64,000 nt of DNA, taken from the NCBI RefSeq assembly GCF_037975245.1, contig NC_092563.1, forward strand, positions 30,159,960 to 30,223,959, in the 5' to 3' direction. The translations under genes were made by a program, and so were the position numbers. Positions 35,232-48,000 of the stretch are shown in pieces (position 1 is the first letter of the stretch; every line of letters starts with the position of its first letter). The DNA is from Apostichopus japonicus (lineage: Eukaryota > Echinodermata > Holothuroidea > Aspidochirotida > Stichopodidae). The notes under the pieces were generated by a model. The model did not search any database, was not told the DNA's origin, and saw nothing but the letters and a program-made list of their open reading frames with translations.

Positions 35232-37156
35232 AGCCTACGTAGCGCATGTGGCGAGGGGATGGGAGGAGGGCCTCGCAGCGATGACGGAAAGCAAAATGAT
35301 AGGATATAATATTTAATTTGAGATACAATTGGCTGGTATTCATTTGAGAACTTCCGTCAATTCCGGATTAACGTCAAACGCGAACTGGTTTAACTGAGCC
35401 TTTTAATGCATTTTGAAGTTTTGCCCATCAATTTCATTGGGGGGGGGGGACATTTAACTGGGGGGGCTCCCAACGACTGGTTGCACTGTCTCCATATCCC
35501 TTTCTCCTGCAGGACACATCTACCACTGGAGGGTCGCCACTTAACATGATGAAGGTGAAGATTGGGGTCACCAGGCACAAAAGTTTGAGTCCCATGGGTA
35601 AGTGGTACGCTAGCTATGGTTACGATTTACAAACTACCAGTTGAATAAAGAGTGACGTGACGTGCATGTTTATACGAAGAGATTGTACATGTGCAATACA
35701 TATTTGGAGCTACCAGATGCTGCTCATAAGTTGGAAGCTGCAGACCTGTCAGTATTTCCACTAAACTAGGAAGTTGTAACAGTTTTGACTTCTTTTCTCA
35801 ATTGATCCTTGCATCCTTTGGAAGAGGAGGACGAATAACTGGTGGAAGGTAAACAACTTGAAAGAGTTATCGATCGAAGACACTTCTCAATCTCGCCATT
35901 CAATCTATTCATCATTGTATTGTGATAACAGGTTTGTAAGACGGTTGCCTAGCTAGTAATAAGATCAAAACACAAAAGGATATAAGCCCGTTTCAGAACG
36001 TATCCGCGGTAAAAGCTTTGCTGTGGTTATTCAGAAACGAATTGTAACCCAGACGGTACTTTACTTTACTACTTCATTGGCTGTGATATTTTGATAACCT
36101 CAAAAGTTTGGATTCACGAATGAAAGAATTTACCGACTGATGTGGGCTCGTGTAAGTAAATAAAATACATTTAGTATACATGTGTATGTGGTAAATGTTA
36201 GGCTATCGCAATTGTAATAAGTCTGGGTAGCCTACCTTTACACCATAACAGGCATAATGGGTCAAAAATGTGTAACGTAGATGTTCAGTCATAAATTTCA
36301 GCGCATATGCATAGACAAAGGCTACAGTGCGTGTCTGATGGAACTAGGGCGTTATGTTTTAACGTCTGGAAGCTTAGAGCAAAAAAATGATCTTAATGAA
36401 AAATGGTACCTAATGTAGGTCTCTCAGATTTTGATAGTGTAATATTAACATGGGAGATTTATCAAGATTGTACCAAAATGTGTTTCCATTTTGTACCCAG
36501 AGATTTATCATGAGTCTTATTGTCTCATTTGATGTTAAAAAAAACATATTTAACTTGAGCTCCAAAGGTTGTGCTAATTACGAATGTTCCATGCATGTTA
36601 GAAAGTTCTAATTTCTAGTTCTAATTTGTTTGTAGTAGTTTTTTTAATTTGGAAAAAGTCATTAGACAATATATATCATGAAAAGTGCTATTGAATCTGA
36701 TAGAAGAAGTATACAATTAGAATTGAGGATAATTTGAGTTTGTCATACCTAAATTAACCTTTGACCTATCTTTTCCATGTAGATTTGATCTGTCAACAAA
36801 CTTAATACAGTTATGGACTTTAGTGTGAGTTAAACTCAGCATAGCACATAGTCAATCTAAGATACTTTGCACTGCACATACAGTACCTGCATACTGTAAC
36901 TTTCAAACCTGCACAGTTAATTCTCCAGCACAAATATGCTAACATGTTTAGTAGCACCTTGCACAAAGCTGTGTGCTTGTTTGTTGTTGCATCAAAGCTT
37001 TTGTTATACCACTGCATTATGTTTGTGAAGTGTTAGGGAGGAGGGGGTAGGGGCCTTATGCAGGCGGTGACAATTACCACTCATTAATAATTTAATCAGT
37101 GTTTTTCCAATTCAGAACCATCTAGTGTAATTTGCTATCTATGTACAGTGTAATGG

Positions 37157-37207
37157 TGTGTGGGAAGGGGGAGGGTCGGGGGGGGGGTAGGGAGGGAGGG
37201 TGGGGTA
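37157..37207 (+). other. G-quadruplex-capable G-rich tract
   Basis: Multiple runs of three to nine G separated by one to three bases (GGGAAGGGGGAGGGTCGGGG and following GGGTAGGGAGGGAGGGTGGGG). It lies 1.4 kb upstream of the first trefoil coding exon, on the same strand. Whether it is regulatory is unknown. Confidence 0.6.
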
Positions 37208-38648
37208 TAGAAGGGTCAGTGCACAAAGTTTGCTAGTATTTGGGTTTCTCTAGATCTCACAAGTCACATTGCCTCCAGCAGAGTTGCAAATCAACAATTC
37301 TAGTTTAACTAAATTTGCCAAATTATTCACAAAAATACATTCCTTCAATTCTCCCGTCAGTGTAACCTAGCTAACATAACTTTTAACAAAGCCTATAGCA
37401 ACCATTGCACTTTTGTTTTAAATACTATCAATGCATAGAGTAGGCTACAGCACCTGTACTGTTTATGTTGTAACTGCAGAGGAACCACTTCTTGTGTCAC
37501 ACCACACAGAGGTGGAAACAAAATATCTTAGGCAATTTACAACTCCAAATTGACAGATAGAGTTAGCATAAATTACAGGCTATGGCAAGGCCAACTGCTG
37601 GGAAGGGCAACAGCATATATGTCGTCATGGTTACCAGCTGATAGTACAACACAGACTACCACATAAAATAGTGGACTAGGAGGGTGCAACAAACAATTTT
37701 TTGCTTCAATACACCATTGCATGCAGTATTGCACCTCGAACTGACTCATTGTTGTAACTGCCTATTTAATCAAGGAACATATATTCAAGTATTATGTGAT
37801 GTATTATTCATGTTCAGTCATACTGTTATTATTTTGACTTTTCTCTTTATTGTTGAATGAAATATAGTGCACTTGAAGAAGCCATACCCAATAAACCTTT
37901 TGATGTGAGTGTAGATAAAAGAGCTTGTTGTGTTTGTAACTTACACATCTCCAGATCATGTATTTGAGCACAGAATAAATCGTTTGAACTTTTTGCATTT
38001 ATGTCACAAAAGATCTATCCACAAACTTGCAAGAATTTTGTTACTTTGCAAGCATTAACATTAAACCATGACATGTGTGGACTTTAACAGCACATGCATG
38101 TAATTCTAGACTAGTTTGCCAGTTGCATAAGGCATGGGTCATTGTCATTAACTGATTAAGTGTCTGCAGGGAACAAATTAGTATTCAAACTTTGTGTAGC
38201 AGTTTCAAAGGATCTGAACTTTCGTCTCATGTTCCCTTTGTACTAAACTGCCATACATCACTGCCACTTGTGTAGCAATGGGTCCATTTGGCATAGCATT
38301 TTGCAATGCAATACAGGATAAATTATTCCCTGTTGTTGCTGATGATGAAAACTATAAAAGGTGACATTAGTCATTTTTATGTGCGTCAGTAACTGTTGCT
38401 CATTCTGACGTGCATGTCAGAGTTTAATTAATAACATTTTTGTTATGGAAATGCAGATAGTCTGATCATATTTCAACATGGACTACATATTAAAAAATAA
38501 AATGATAAAATAAAAAGAATTTACTTTTTTTTAATACTTTGTCAACTTGATTTTATTTACAGAGTAAAAAAAATGTTCGATAATTATTTCATATAGAATT
38601 GTTTCGACATAGCATTGAAATCAATGTTAATTTTTTCTTCAGGCTTGG

Positions 38649-41600
38649 ATGGACACCCTGTATGGATGGGCTCCCACAGCTGTTAAGCCAAAGAGCACGG
38701 TAAGTGTTTTATAGCCTTCATTGCTTCACAGAGTGAAAAATAAAACAAAAATTCATCTTGTTAAAATATTCACAAGCACATGTCTTTGATAAAGCCATTG
38801 TGAATGTTATTGCCAGCGCATACTTGTGAAACATTGCAAGGGTGTGATATTAGACTGGCAGGTCTACGATACCACTATCAATTATATAAGTGCAAATGAT
38901 GTAGGACTTTGGCCAAGTAGGCCTCAAGTAAGAACCAAAACTTTCGGTGATATCTATTTATATCACAGTAATTCACATTTCATAAAGATCTATTCAGGAT
39001 GTGAATAACTACTGTACAAATCTATAATGAAATTGAATTCAGACCAAGAAAAAATTTAGACAAAAATTAGATATCATTTATAAATGATGAAAAGGAAAAT
39101 TGAGGAGTTAAGTTTGCCAGTTTTCTCATTAACTCTGATATACCATGAAGACATGACCCAGGGACCTATCTATTGTTAACATTAACAAAGGCTGCTTTCC
39201 CCTCTGAAACCTAAGCAAAATACTGTAATGCTCCCCATTGTAACCTAAGCAAATTAATGTTTTGTGTAATAAAGGGAGCTGACATACTTGTTTACAGTGC
39301 CCTACATTCAGCTGATTGTGTTTCCCTGTGGGCTAACATTCATGTCAATTAGATGTTAGGAACATTATCGTGTGATGAATTGTTCTGTCAAACAGTGTTT
39401 GGTATAATAAACCAGATTTGCTTGTTAACTTGAAGATTGCTTATATTATCCCAGACAGTACATATTTGTTGAACTAAGAAAAGAGGTGATAGTGTGTGAA
39501 CTTGATCAAACTGAATCTGTCTCTGTTTCATTTTGGCAGGGTGCTCATGCAATGAATTCTGGTTTTGCTGCCATCCATGGGGTTGGCATGATTGTAAGTA
39601 TTAACTCTTTTTTACTCTTCAGCCATCAACAACTGTTTCTGCTACTTCCTTACAAATATGACTGATGTTTAAAGCAGCTTTCTGCATTAATTCTTGTCAA
39701 TGTCAATAATATTGTATATTAAAAATCACATATATTTTTGCAGAGTGATTTCATTGAATAGTGAAGCTTGCATTCACAAATAAATAGTGAAGAAAAAGTC
39801 AAATGTTTTGGAAAACATTCTAGTTTCTTTTCAATCACAAGCAAAATTTTCCTTTGAGTTGTGCTAAATGACATTTGAGAAGGGGCGGGGGAGAGGGGGG
39901 TGTGCAACCTTTTCTGTTGTTGGTTACCAACCTAAAACGAAACATTTACAAACCTCTTGAGTCTCACAGTTTTGATGGGATATTTCCCCAAATGTTATGA
40001 AAGCATTGCTATAGGGAGGGGGGGGGGGAGGGCCTAACTTTCCCTCCAGGCAAGTGTATGCTTGTGCAATGTATATAGCATTAATCTGTTGCATAAATGT
40101 TACAACAGATCTTGAAAACCTCAAAACAAACAGGTTGAGTGAAGCTTGAATGAACTTAATATCATATACACCCACATTGGTGTAAGAACTACACTATCAA
40201 CAGCAGTCAAGTAGAAATGTGTCAAATATTCACTAAATCTTTGGGTCATTGCTTACTAGTTGGAAATTGTTGTCATTGCCAATGCTAGCACTAAAATTCT
40301 GGTGAAATATTTATTATAATTTTCAATATAATAAATGATATATATTTATATATTTGCACCTCTCTTTCAGACTAGGGAACTTTTGACTGGTAACATCATA
40401 CAACTAGAGTCTAGGGCAACTGGTGGCCTTCTCAGAGTAAACAACAGAACTGGAAAGGTTGACTTTCATGGTATATATGGAAAACAAGGTATGGTTAGGA
40501 TACAATAATTGTAAATTATAGCTAGTGTCAATCATATTTACTCTTACCATACAACTGCATTACAGGACCAACCTTATCTTTAGCTACTCTTTAGTTCATA
40601 ACAAGCTTTATATGGGTGTTTCAGCAGAGGAGAGATAAGTGAGAATGAGAAAGGAGACCAAATGTGAATAGCCCCCCCCCCCTCTCCCAAGGAAAGAAAA
40701 AAAGGAATAAATAATTCAAGAGGGAAACAGTGTTACCTCCATTATTCATGTTCTTTTTTTGTTTGCTGTTTTTTGAGTGTGCATTGAATTATTTTTTATC
40801 ATCTTCTTTTCAGTTCATAATCGAAGTGTCTGTTCATCCTCTCGTTTTGTTTTATTTCAGCTCAGTTCTTGGTCACGAGGGAGGGAGAGGATATAGTGAC
40901 GCTGAGGTGTATATCCACAACAAAGAACTTTCTGGTCTTGAGGAATGGAACGCTTTATGCAAATGTAAGAGAAATATGGAATTATGGACAATATAAGCTA
41001 AAATGAACCACCTAATAATATTAATATTAACATTAGCAAACCTTAGATGTATGGTAGGTTCTAAATGATCAAGTTATGTCAAGAAAACTGGAACGCATAT
41101 TCTGCTCCTAATGTAGCACCATATAAAAAATAAAAATAGCAATAACAGAAGAAACAAGAATGACTTTAATATAATTTATCATGAATAGGCCTACTATTTC
41201 CTTAAATTAAGTAACAGGGATTTTTATTTTGGTTTTCCTTTGCAGGGTAAGGGAGACCCACAGTGTAGATTTAGGTACTATGTTGTTGATGGACATTACA
41301 TGAAGCTTGAAGCTGTACATAACCCAAACCGATTCATCTCAGTGCACAGAAAGTTCAGTGGACGAGAGGACGTCATGACCCCATTCAGCACCAGGTCATC
41401 AGGAGGAAGTGGAATACAGGGTCACTTTACAGTTGTCATAACAGTGAGTCATAATCCACCCCTCAACCACCCCCCGCTCCCCCCACCCCCACAGTTTTTA
41501 TCTCAACAAATGTGTAAATTCATTAAGTTTGAATGAAAGTTGAATTTCCGTGGCAGAGGAACAAGTCACTCCAAAGGTGTTTTCTTTTATCATAATGATT

Positions 41601-41880
41601 TTAATTGCTTCTGAATCAGCTGTTTGTTGGAATTGTGAGAATGTTCAGCCTTGGGTCAAGTCTAATCATGTTCTGGAGAAAATCTATCAATTGTTTGAAG
41701 TAATGTCAGTTTTTAATAACGCCAACTCATTGCAGCCCTGCTTAAAGGGTATCTAATTGGAACGCGACACCATTTCTATGGTGCAAATGTCATACAGGAT
41801 TGTCAGTGCATTAACAATCTGTGATCCCTTGTTTGTTTTTCATTCTATAGGGCCACACCAACCAAACATATGCTTCATGA
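38649..41880 (+). CDS. Predicted FGF/IL-1-like beta-trefoil protein, leaderless
   Basis: Six coding exons (38643-38699 with ATG at 38649, 39540-39593, 40371-40488, 40861-40964, 41246-41443, 41851-41880) join in phase to 184 residues plus TGA. The acceptor at 38642 is six bases before the ATG, so an untranslated upstream exon is expected. From about residue 45 the protein shows trefoil periodicity: GGLLRVNNRTGKVD, then CISTTKNFLVLRNGTLYA, then PQCRFRY, then NRFISVHRKFSGR. Spacing and the Cys in QCRFRY (Cys116) recall the FGF core (GxLY...ECxFxE...FIALxKxGxxKxG); the residue match is weak, so FGF, IL-1 or fascin-like assignments all remain possible. No signal peptide or membrane segment is seen, and only two cysteines (91, 116). 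Receptor-ligand function is inferred. The gene is convergent with CFAP418. Confidence 0.72.
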
Positions 41881-43052
41881 CAACATACGAGGGACAGCAG
41901 AGGGAGAGAATGGAAGGATGCCTTGATGCACCCAGTGCTTGCCAAGTAAAAGAAATTATTCACAATGCAGATAGAAAAATGTTCACTTTTAACAAACAAG
42001 TTTCTTTGTCCACAAGAACTTCCATTTGCCATGAGAAATTTCGATAATGAAATCAAAGCAGAAAAAGTTTTCTCCAGATGTCTTATAAAGTCATCAGTAT
42101 TCCAACCAAATATGCTAGGGCTTTATACTAGTTTCACCCATATTCATTGGTAGTTGCAGGCCAGTCTATTCGCAAAGGAAGCCATATGGAAATTCACAAG
42201 ATGGTCACTCATGTTAAACATTTAAAAGGCATTCAAAGAGTTCGGGTTAGTGGCAGACTATGTAAAACTTATTGTAAAGAGAAAACTATTCCACACTGCT
42301 AGTTCAGAAATTACATCTTTGTTACCTTGAGATATGGTTGATTGAATGCAACTTATTTTTGGCTGTTATCAGGATAAGTACTCTTCAAAAGCTTTACTAT
42401 ACTATGATCTTTTTGTTGATTTATCCATGAAATGTCATAAATTTGGAATGATTGCTTAGTTTTCAATGTTCTCTGTATTGAGAATTTCATCAAAATTCAA
42501 CTGTTTTTAGAAAAACTATTTTCCTCTGTGAACAAGTGAATTAAATGCTATAAATAAATCTGAAACATTTACAGCTCAGATGCCATGATGACATCATACA
42601 CTCTGCCAGATGTAGTTACAAAATATCACCAAATTTGAACTATTCATATCTGTAGACAAAACGATGCGAGGATGCAGAAAATTTCAACCATTTTTGTAGA
42701 GCAATAAATTTCAGCCACCGTAATATCCGTTTTAACTGCCAATTTAAACATGTTTTTTGCTTTGAGATATTTCACTGCTTTGTAAAATTTGTTGCATTTG
42801 TTAAAACAAGAAATATGAAATTAAATGCTGTTAGCTGTTTTTGTATCAGGTCACCTTTCCTATACCTATCATATGCATAATGCACCTTCTGCATTTGGAA
42901 TCATGGAATTGCTAGTCATTGTTATCTGAGAACTTAACTTCAAAATGCCAGTATGTGCCTGCATAGATTTATAGGTTGTAAATATCAAATAAAGTGTGTG
43001 AATAATTAAAGCTATGCTAATGTTTGTGTAACATTTTGTAAAGTGTGTATTA

Positions 43053-43058
43053 AATAAA
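43053..43058 (+). terminator. Candidate polyadenylation signal of the trefoil gene
   Basis: AATAAA followed by the GT-rich GTCTTGTCTTTGAGTTG. Other AATAAA hexamers occur upstream (near 42,553, 42,703 and 42,988), so the 3' UTR could be 0.7-1.2 kb with alternative ends. Confidence 0.45.
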
Positions 43059-45072
43059 GTCTTGTCTTTGAGTTGTTCAAGCTATTTTCTTGATTTAACC
43101 AAAATGTGTAGATGTAATGTCCTATTTTACATAAATGTAAAGTGCCTCAACACACTTTTAATATATATATATTTTTTTTTTGGGGGGGGAGGGGGAGATT
43201 TTGCTGATATCTTTTCAGTGGGTGTACTCTTTGCAACATTTAACAAACATTCATGTTGAATGAGTGCATCTGCATGTTTTCAAAAACTGCAGTATTATGT
43301 ATTGAAATTTGCATACATATTTGATCAATCAAACATGTTTATATTACTTGTTAATTAATTTCACTACACAAGAGAATCTTTCTTGAAGTCTCCAACTTTA
43401 TTCCATGTAGTTTTCAATTCCCGCAATAATAATTCCTGATTTTTTAATCCACACTTTTGAGATGACCAATGCTTGTTTGAAGTACTCAAATGTTACCATT
43501 CAGTGTCTAATAAAGTCTTTGTTCAACATAGCTTTCCACAAATTTGGAAAATATGTGGATTTAGGCCATTTTTGACTACTTACACAATAATGTAAAATAT
43601 TGATATTTCCATCATTAGATCTTGAAAATTAAATATCAGTCTTATGTCTGATTGTCAATGTGTGTGACTGTCAGTTTATTAACTGACATACCAGAGTTTG
43701 ATACGTGCAGTATCATGCTAAGCTAGCGCCAGTCTGAATGTGAGCAAAAGCCGTAGAATCTAGCTGGATGTCAGGTAACTGATTCAAAATGGTGCTGTTA
43801 TCTCTTAAAATATTAAAGACAAGTACATAAGTATATGTACTTAAAAGTTGCATTTGGTGAATTTAACTATTTTTGTGTGTCCATTTATTCAAATTTTAAG
43901 ATGAGTGAATACAAATTGAAATGTTGCCATCTGGTTTCTATCCTGTGTTATTCAATCTTGGGTAGCCGTGTCATGATTAAACATGCTACAGTACAGTAAT
44001 TTAATCTGTGAGTGATTAGCATCGATATATAAATTAATATTATCTACATCTGAATATTGTATCTATCAGAAAGAAAACAACAAAGAATAGAAATGAGGAT
44101 AGTGATATTTAATATGCTACAGCAACTAATAAAAAATCTGAACCACATGATATTACTCAAAATTTAGGTGAAAGTCCATGGTGTATATAGTTGTCAAGGT
44201 GATATAACTATTAAATGCTTCTTGTTATTTCAACTTAAAAATAAATAACCTCATAATAGAGACATGATATCTTGAATTTAACCATTTTACCCTTACTCTT
44301 CACACTCAGTAATATATATTGATTAATTAATACCTTTCATGTTTTCTGCAAAAACAAAGACTTGTAACATCCAAGCACCCACCCACCCCCCCCCCTCCTA
44401 CCACCCTTATCTATGTAAAGAGTACTGTCCAATACTATTCTTCACCTAAAAGCTACAGGAAATCCAAAACCAGTAGGCAAGGGACAACATAATAAGTTCT
44501 CAATATTATTGTGTGCCGGACAAAAATGAAAATTTAACTAGCATGAGCACATTTCAAATCCAATATGTTTCTGAAGCAAATTCACTTTAGAGCAAAACAA
44601 AATAAATTATAATCAAGATACCTCATGATCGTAGTCAAATAGATGTATACATGATAGCATAATTTATCAGAAGAGAATAAATAACTGCTATATATATATA
44701 AAAGCTACTTTCTAACAAGCTCTTTCATTGGAAACATGAAGACTTTCTCCAGCATTATCAATCTTTAAAGTTGTTGTAACAACATTTAAGCCACTTTGAG
44801 ATTTGTAGATTCAAGGAAAGAATCTACATTTGTGAGAAAGTTGAAGACTATGGAGAAACTTACGAGACAAAGACACTATACTGTTATGTTTATATAATAA
44901 ATTATCATTATTTCCTTTGCATTGATATGTGTACTTGTATATATTGTGTGTCAGCACACCACATTGAAGGTGAGCTTTGCTTTCAATCTATTCCATATTG
45001 TCATGATGTACATGATATGCATTGGACACTCTGTATCATATCTCAGATATTTTCATTGTAGACAGGTTTTCA
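43059..45072. other. Intergenic region between convergent trefoil and CFAP418 genes
   Basis: AT-rich sequence with short poly-T/G and poly-C runs (about 43,168-43,196 and 44,380-44,400). No supported gene or element. It probably holds the 3' ends of both flanking transcripts. Confidence 0.6.
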
Positions 45073-48000
45073 TTACGTTGGATGTTTTCCACAGACCCAC
45101 TTGATATCTTCTTCCACGAGATTCATAAGCTTAGTAACAGATCGCCATGTACACTGGCAGGCATACGCTCTACTACCTGGAGATTAAAAATAACACAGAG
45201 TATAATAAATGATTTGTATGTAATTCATACAGAATCTGCATATCTTTGACAGCAGTTTACATTGCAGTACATATTACAGCAGTATTTAAACAGCAGTATA
45301 CATTATTAAGCTCTTCTCTTGTTCCTTCACGCTGATCGCTCCACGAATGGATTAATTTTTCACTCGCTCATTTCTACAGTACTTCCCAAGTTTACACACA
45401 TTCGACTATCACAGAGTCATACAACAGAGTATGGGATGATGGGGGAAGGGACTGAGCTGTGTTACACACTCACAATACAGTTTCCCAAGTTCACACACAT
45501 TCGGCTATGACAAAGTCATACAACAGAGTATGGGATGATGGGGGAATGGACTGAGGTGTCATACACACTCACAATACAGTTCACCTGCAGATAGTAGAAT
45601 TATCGTTTAAACTCAAATTCCAATACCTTTTTTCTTTTTCAGTTTACTGCAAAGCCTCTGGTAGTCTGGTACATTGTTTCTAAAGAACAGGTAATCACAG
45701 GTGTTGTCCCACTGTACATTATCATAAAATACAACTTTAAAATCACAAGAGGTACATCTGAGCTGATCACATGCCCTGTAAAAAGAGAGATGAACATCAT
45801 GATTAGTATTATGACAGTATTTGGAGGAGAATGGGGGAAAGATGACCATTTTACTATGGTGTCATACAACAACAAACTGAACACTAATGCCAACTATAAA
45901 CCAACATGCTTTCCCTATTATGGCAGGTATGATTTGGCTTTAAAAAGATAGTGCAGAAAATTTATTTTTGACGTACTACAGAAGAACGTATAATAACCAT
46001 TGTGGGGATATATATGCATGCAATTCCAACGCTGCCATTTCAAGATATTGATGTTATATTGTCACCAGAAACCCAAGGGCCATATCATGATATTTGATAT
46101 GAAATGTTGTTATTGCAATATTACAATACTTTCAACAAAATATCAGAAATGAATATGCTGTTGGTCGAAACGTAACATCTAATACCCTTTTGCCATCAAT
46201 TTTGTGTCTATTATTACATATCTAACTGCACCTAGTGTCAATATTAATTAATACTGCGAGGTAAATGGCAAGCATTATGAATGCTGTATGCAAGGATAGA
46301 CGCAATATGTACCTTGGATGGAGTTGAACTCTCCATAATTTTCAGGATATAGAATCTTCTCTTCAATTACAATTGAATATCTTCTGGTAATAGAGGATAC
46401 AGTTGCTGGTCCCATCCACCCCTCCCCCCTCCCCCTTTACCCACAGAGGAAGTGCAGGGAATCATTTATTCAATGTTGCATAGTTAAACTATGCCACCTG
46501 CTGTGCAATTATTAGATTTGTAGCAATTTTTCTACAAAGCTAATCACAAACATATGTTCAGAGCCTACAAAGCTGGAATGTTAAGTATTCCTCAAAATGA
46601 TGCTCCAACATTTCTGTTAACAAACTATGATAAGATCCTGACTTTGTAGTTCCATCAGGGCCAATAAGTAATATTTTCACATTGTGAAAGGTACAGTGCT
46701 AAAGTTAACATGTCATTAAACTACCAAACCTACCACTATAGCTTCTTACCTCTCTGTCATTGCACTACTGACTCCTACCACTATTGCACTGCCTCCAACA
46801 TACACAGGAAAACATCTCTTCTGAAGAGACTTTCTTAAAGATGATGATGTTGTTTGACTGGATATTGGACAACTCTCCTCCTTATGTCTCTTGGATTTTT
46901 CCTGGAGAACAAATAAATTATGGTTTGATATGTTAGCTTAGCGATCATACTGATATCAAGTTCATTTTGTACTTCGGTTGAACACCCTTAAAGGGGTCGC
47001 CACCGTATCATGGCTGCTATCATTGACATAACCCACAGCCAGACAGCACAGTACTTACAGTGTAATGAAATGACTGGAAACAGAAATTTATGCAACACCA
47101 CAATTAGTAATGTAACTCTACAATGATGCTACTACTGATTAGACGGGCAAACTTGCTGGGAAAGGCAGGAGGAAGGTGCATACAGGAAGAAAATGGGTAG
47201 TTAGACACCATAATAGTCAGTGACTTCACAAACTACCGCCTATCAAGGTTCAACACTATCACTGATACACCTATTCCCTGAGAGGATTACTTATAATTTA
47301 AGCTGATAAAAAGCATCAGTGTACAATAGGAGCTCACCTGTAATGCTTCTCCCTCACCCCCCCCCCCCCTCCACTCCCTCTCTGCTCACCTAGCCCATTT
47401 GAACATACTAATCCTCAGCAAAATATGGATGATGTTGAAAATCATTGATATGATATGGATGAAATATTAATCAAAGTGTGCAGATTTAAGTTCCGACTCA
47501 AAAAGGGATTAAATTATCCTGTTTTCTTACGATTATGATATGACGTTGCTATTGCTGTTAGCTGTTATGTATCTGTTCTTTAAACACATTTCAATCCAAT
47601 GGAATCACATAGGCCTTACATCATTACTACACGAAACTTACTGAGAATGTGTGATCTATAACTTCTGTGCCACCTATGATGTCATCAATAGCTGCATCTA
47701 AGTCATCCTCCTCTCTGGTTTTTTTCTTTGGTTTACTGGAGAGAATGAAAGTTGATGGAATTCATTGTTTATATTAACACAAATGGAAAAGAGATAACAA
47801 ATATTACACATCAGAATATAGTCTTCATTTTATTGTGACAGGGACACACCATATCAAGAATGATTGCATGGTATATATATTAATACTTATTCTTATAAAC
47901 TGGCAAATGAAAAATTGTGCTCAGCATTCCCAGTGGCTTCAATGAACAAATAACCAAACTTTAGGTTAATTAAATTACAGAGCACGACATCAAATTCAAC

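Larger units (their letters stand above)
32654..38642. other. Intergenic region between divergent ALP and beta-trefoil genes
   Basis: Should contain both promoters and any 5' untranslated exon of the beta-trefoil gene. I could not locate a TATA box or start site with confidence. A possible splice donor (CCCATGG|GTAAGT near 35,596) cannot join the trefoil exon as coding sequence in an open frame, so if it is used it would be untranslated. Contents described separately: a 21-bp palindromic array, a hAT-like MITE and a G-rich tract. Otherwise AT-rich, with no supported gene. Confidence 0.6.

Noticed and set aside
34906-35242. Frames with long YIYIYI runs
   Set aside because: TA microsatellite inside a MITE.
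35548-35597. Possible first coding exon of the trefoil gene (ATGATGAAG to a GTAAGT donor)
   Set aside because: Joined to the acceptor at 38,642, the ATG frame meets a stop (TAA) within the next exon; the other usable frames also fail. The ATG at 38,649 is preferred.
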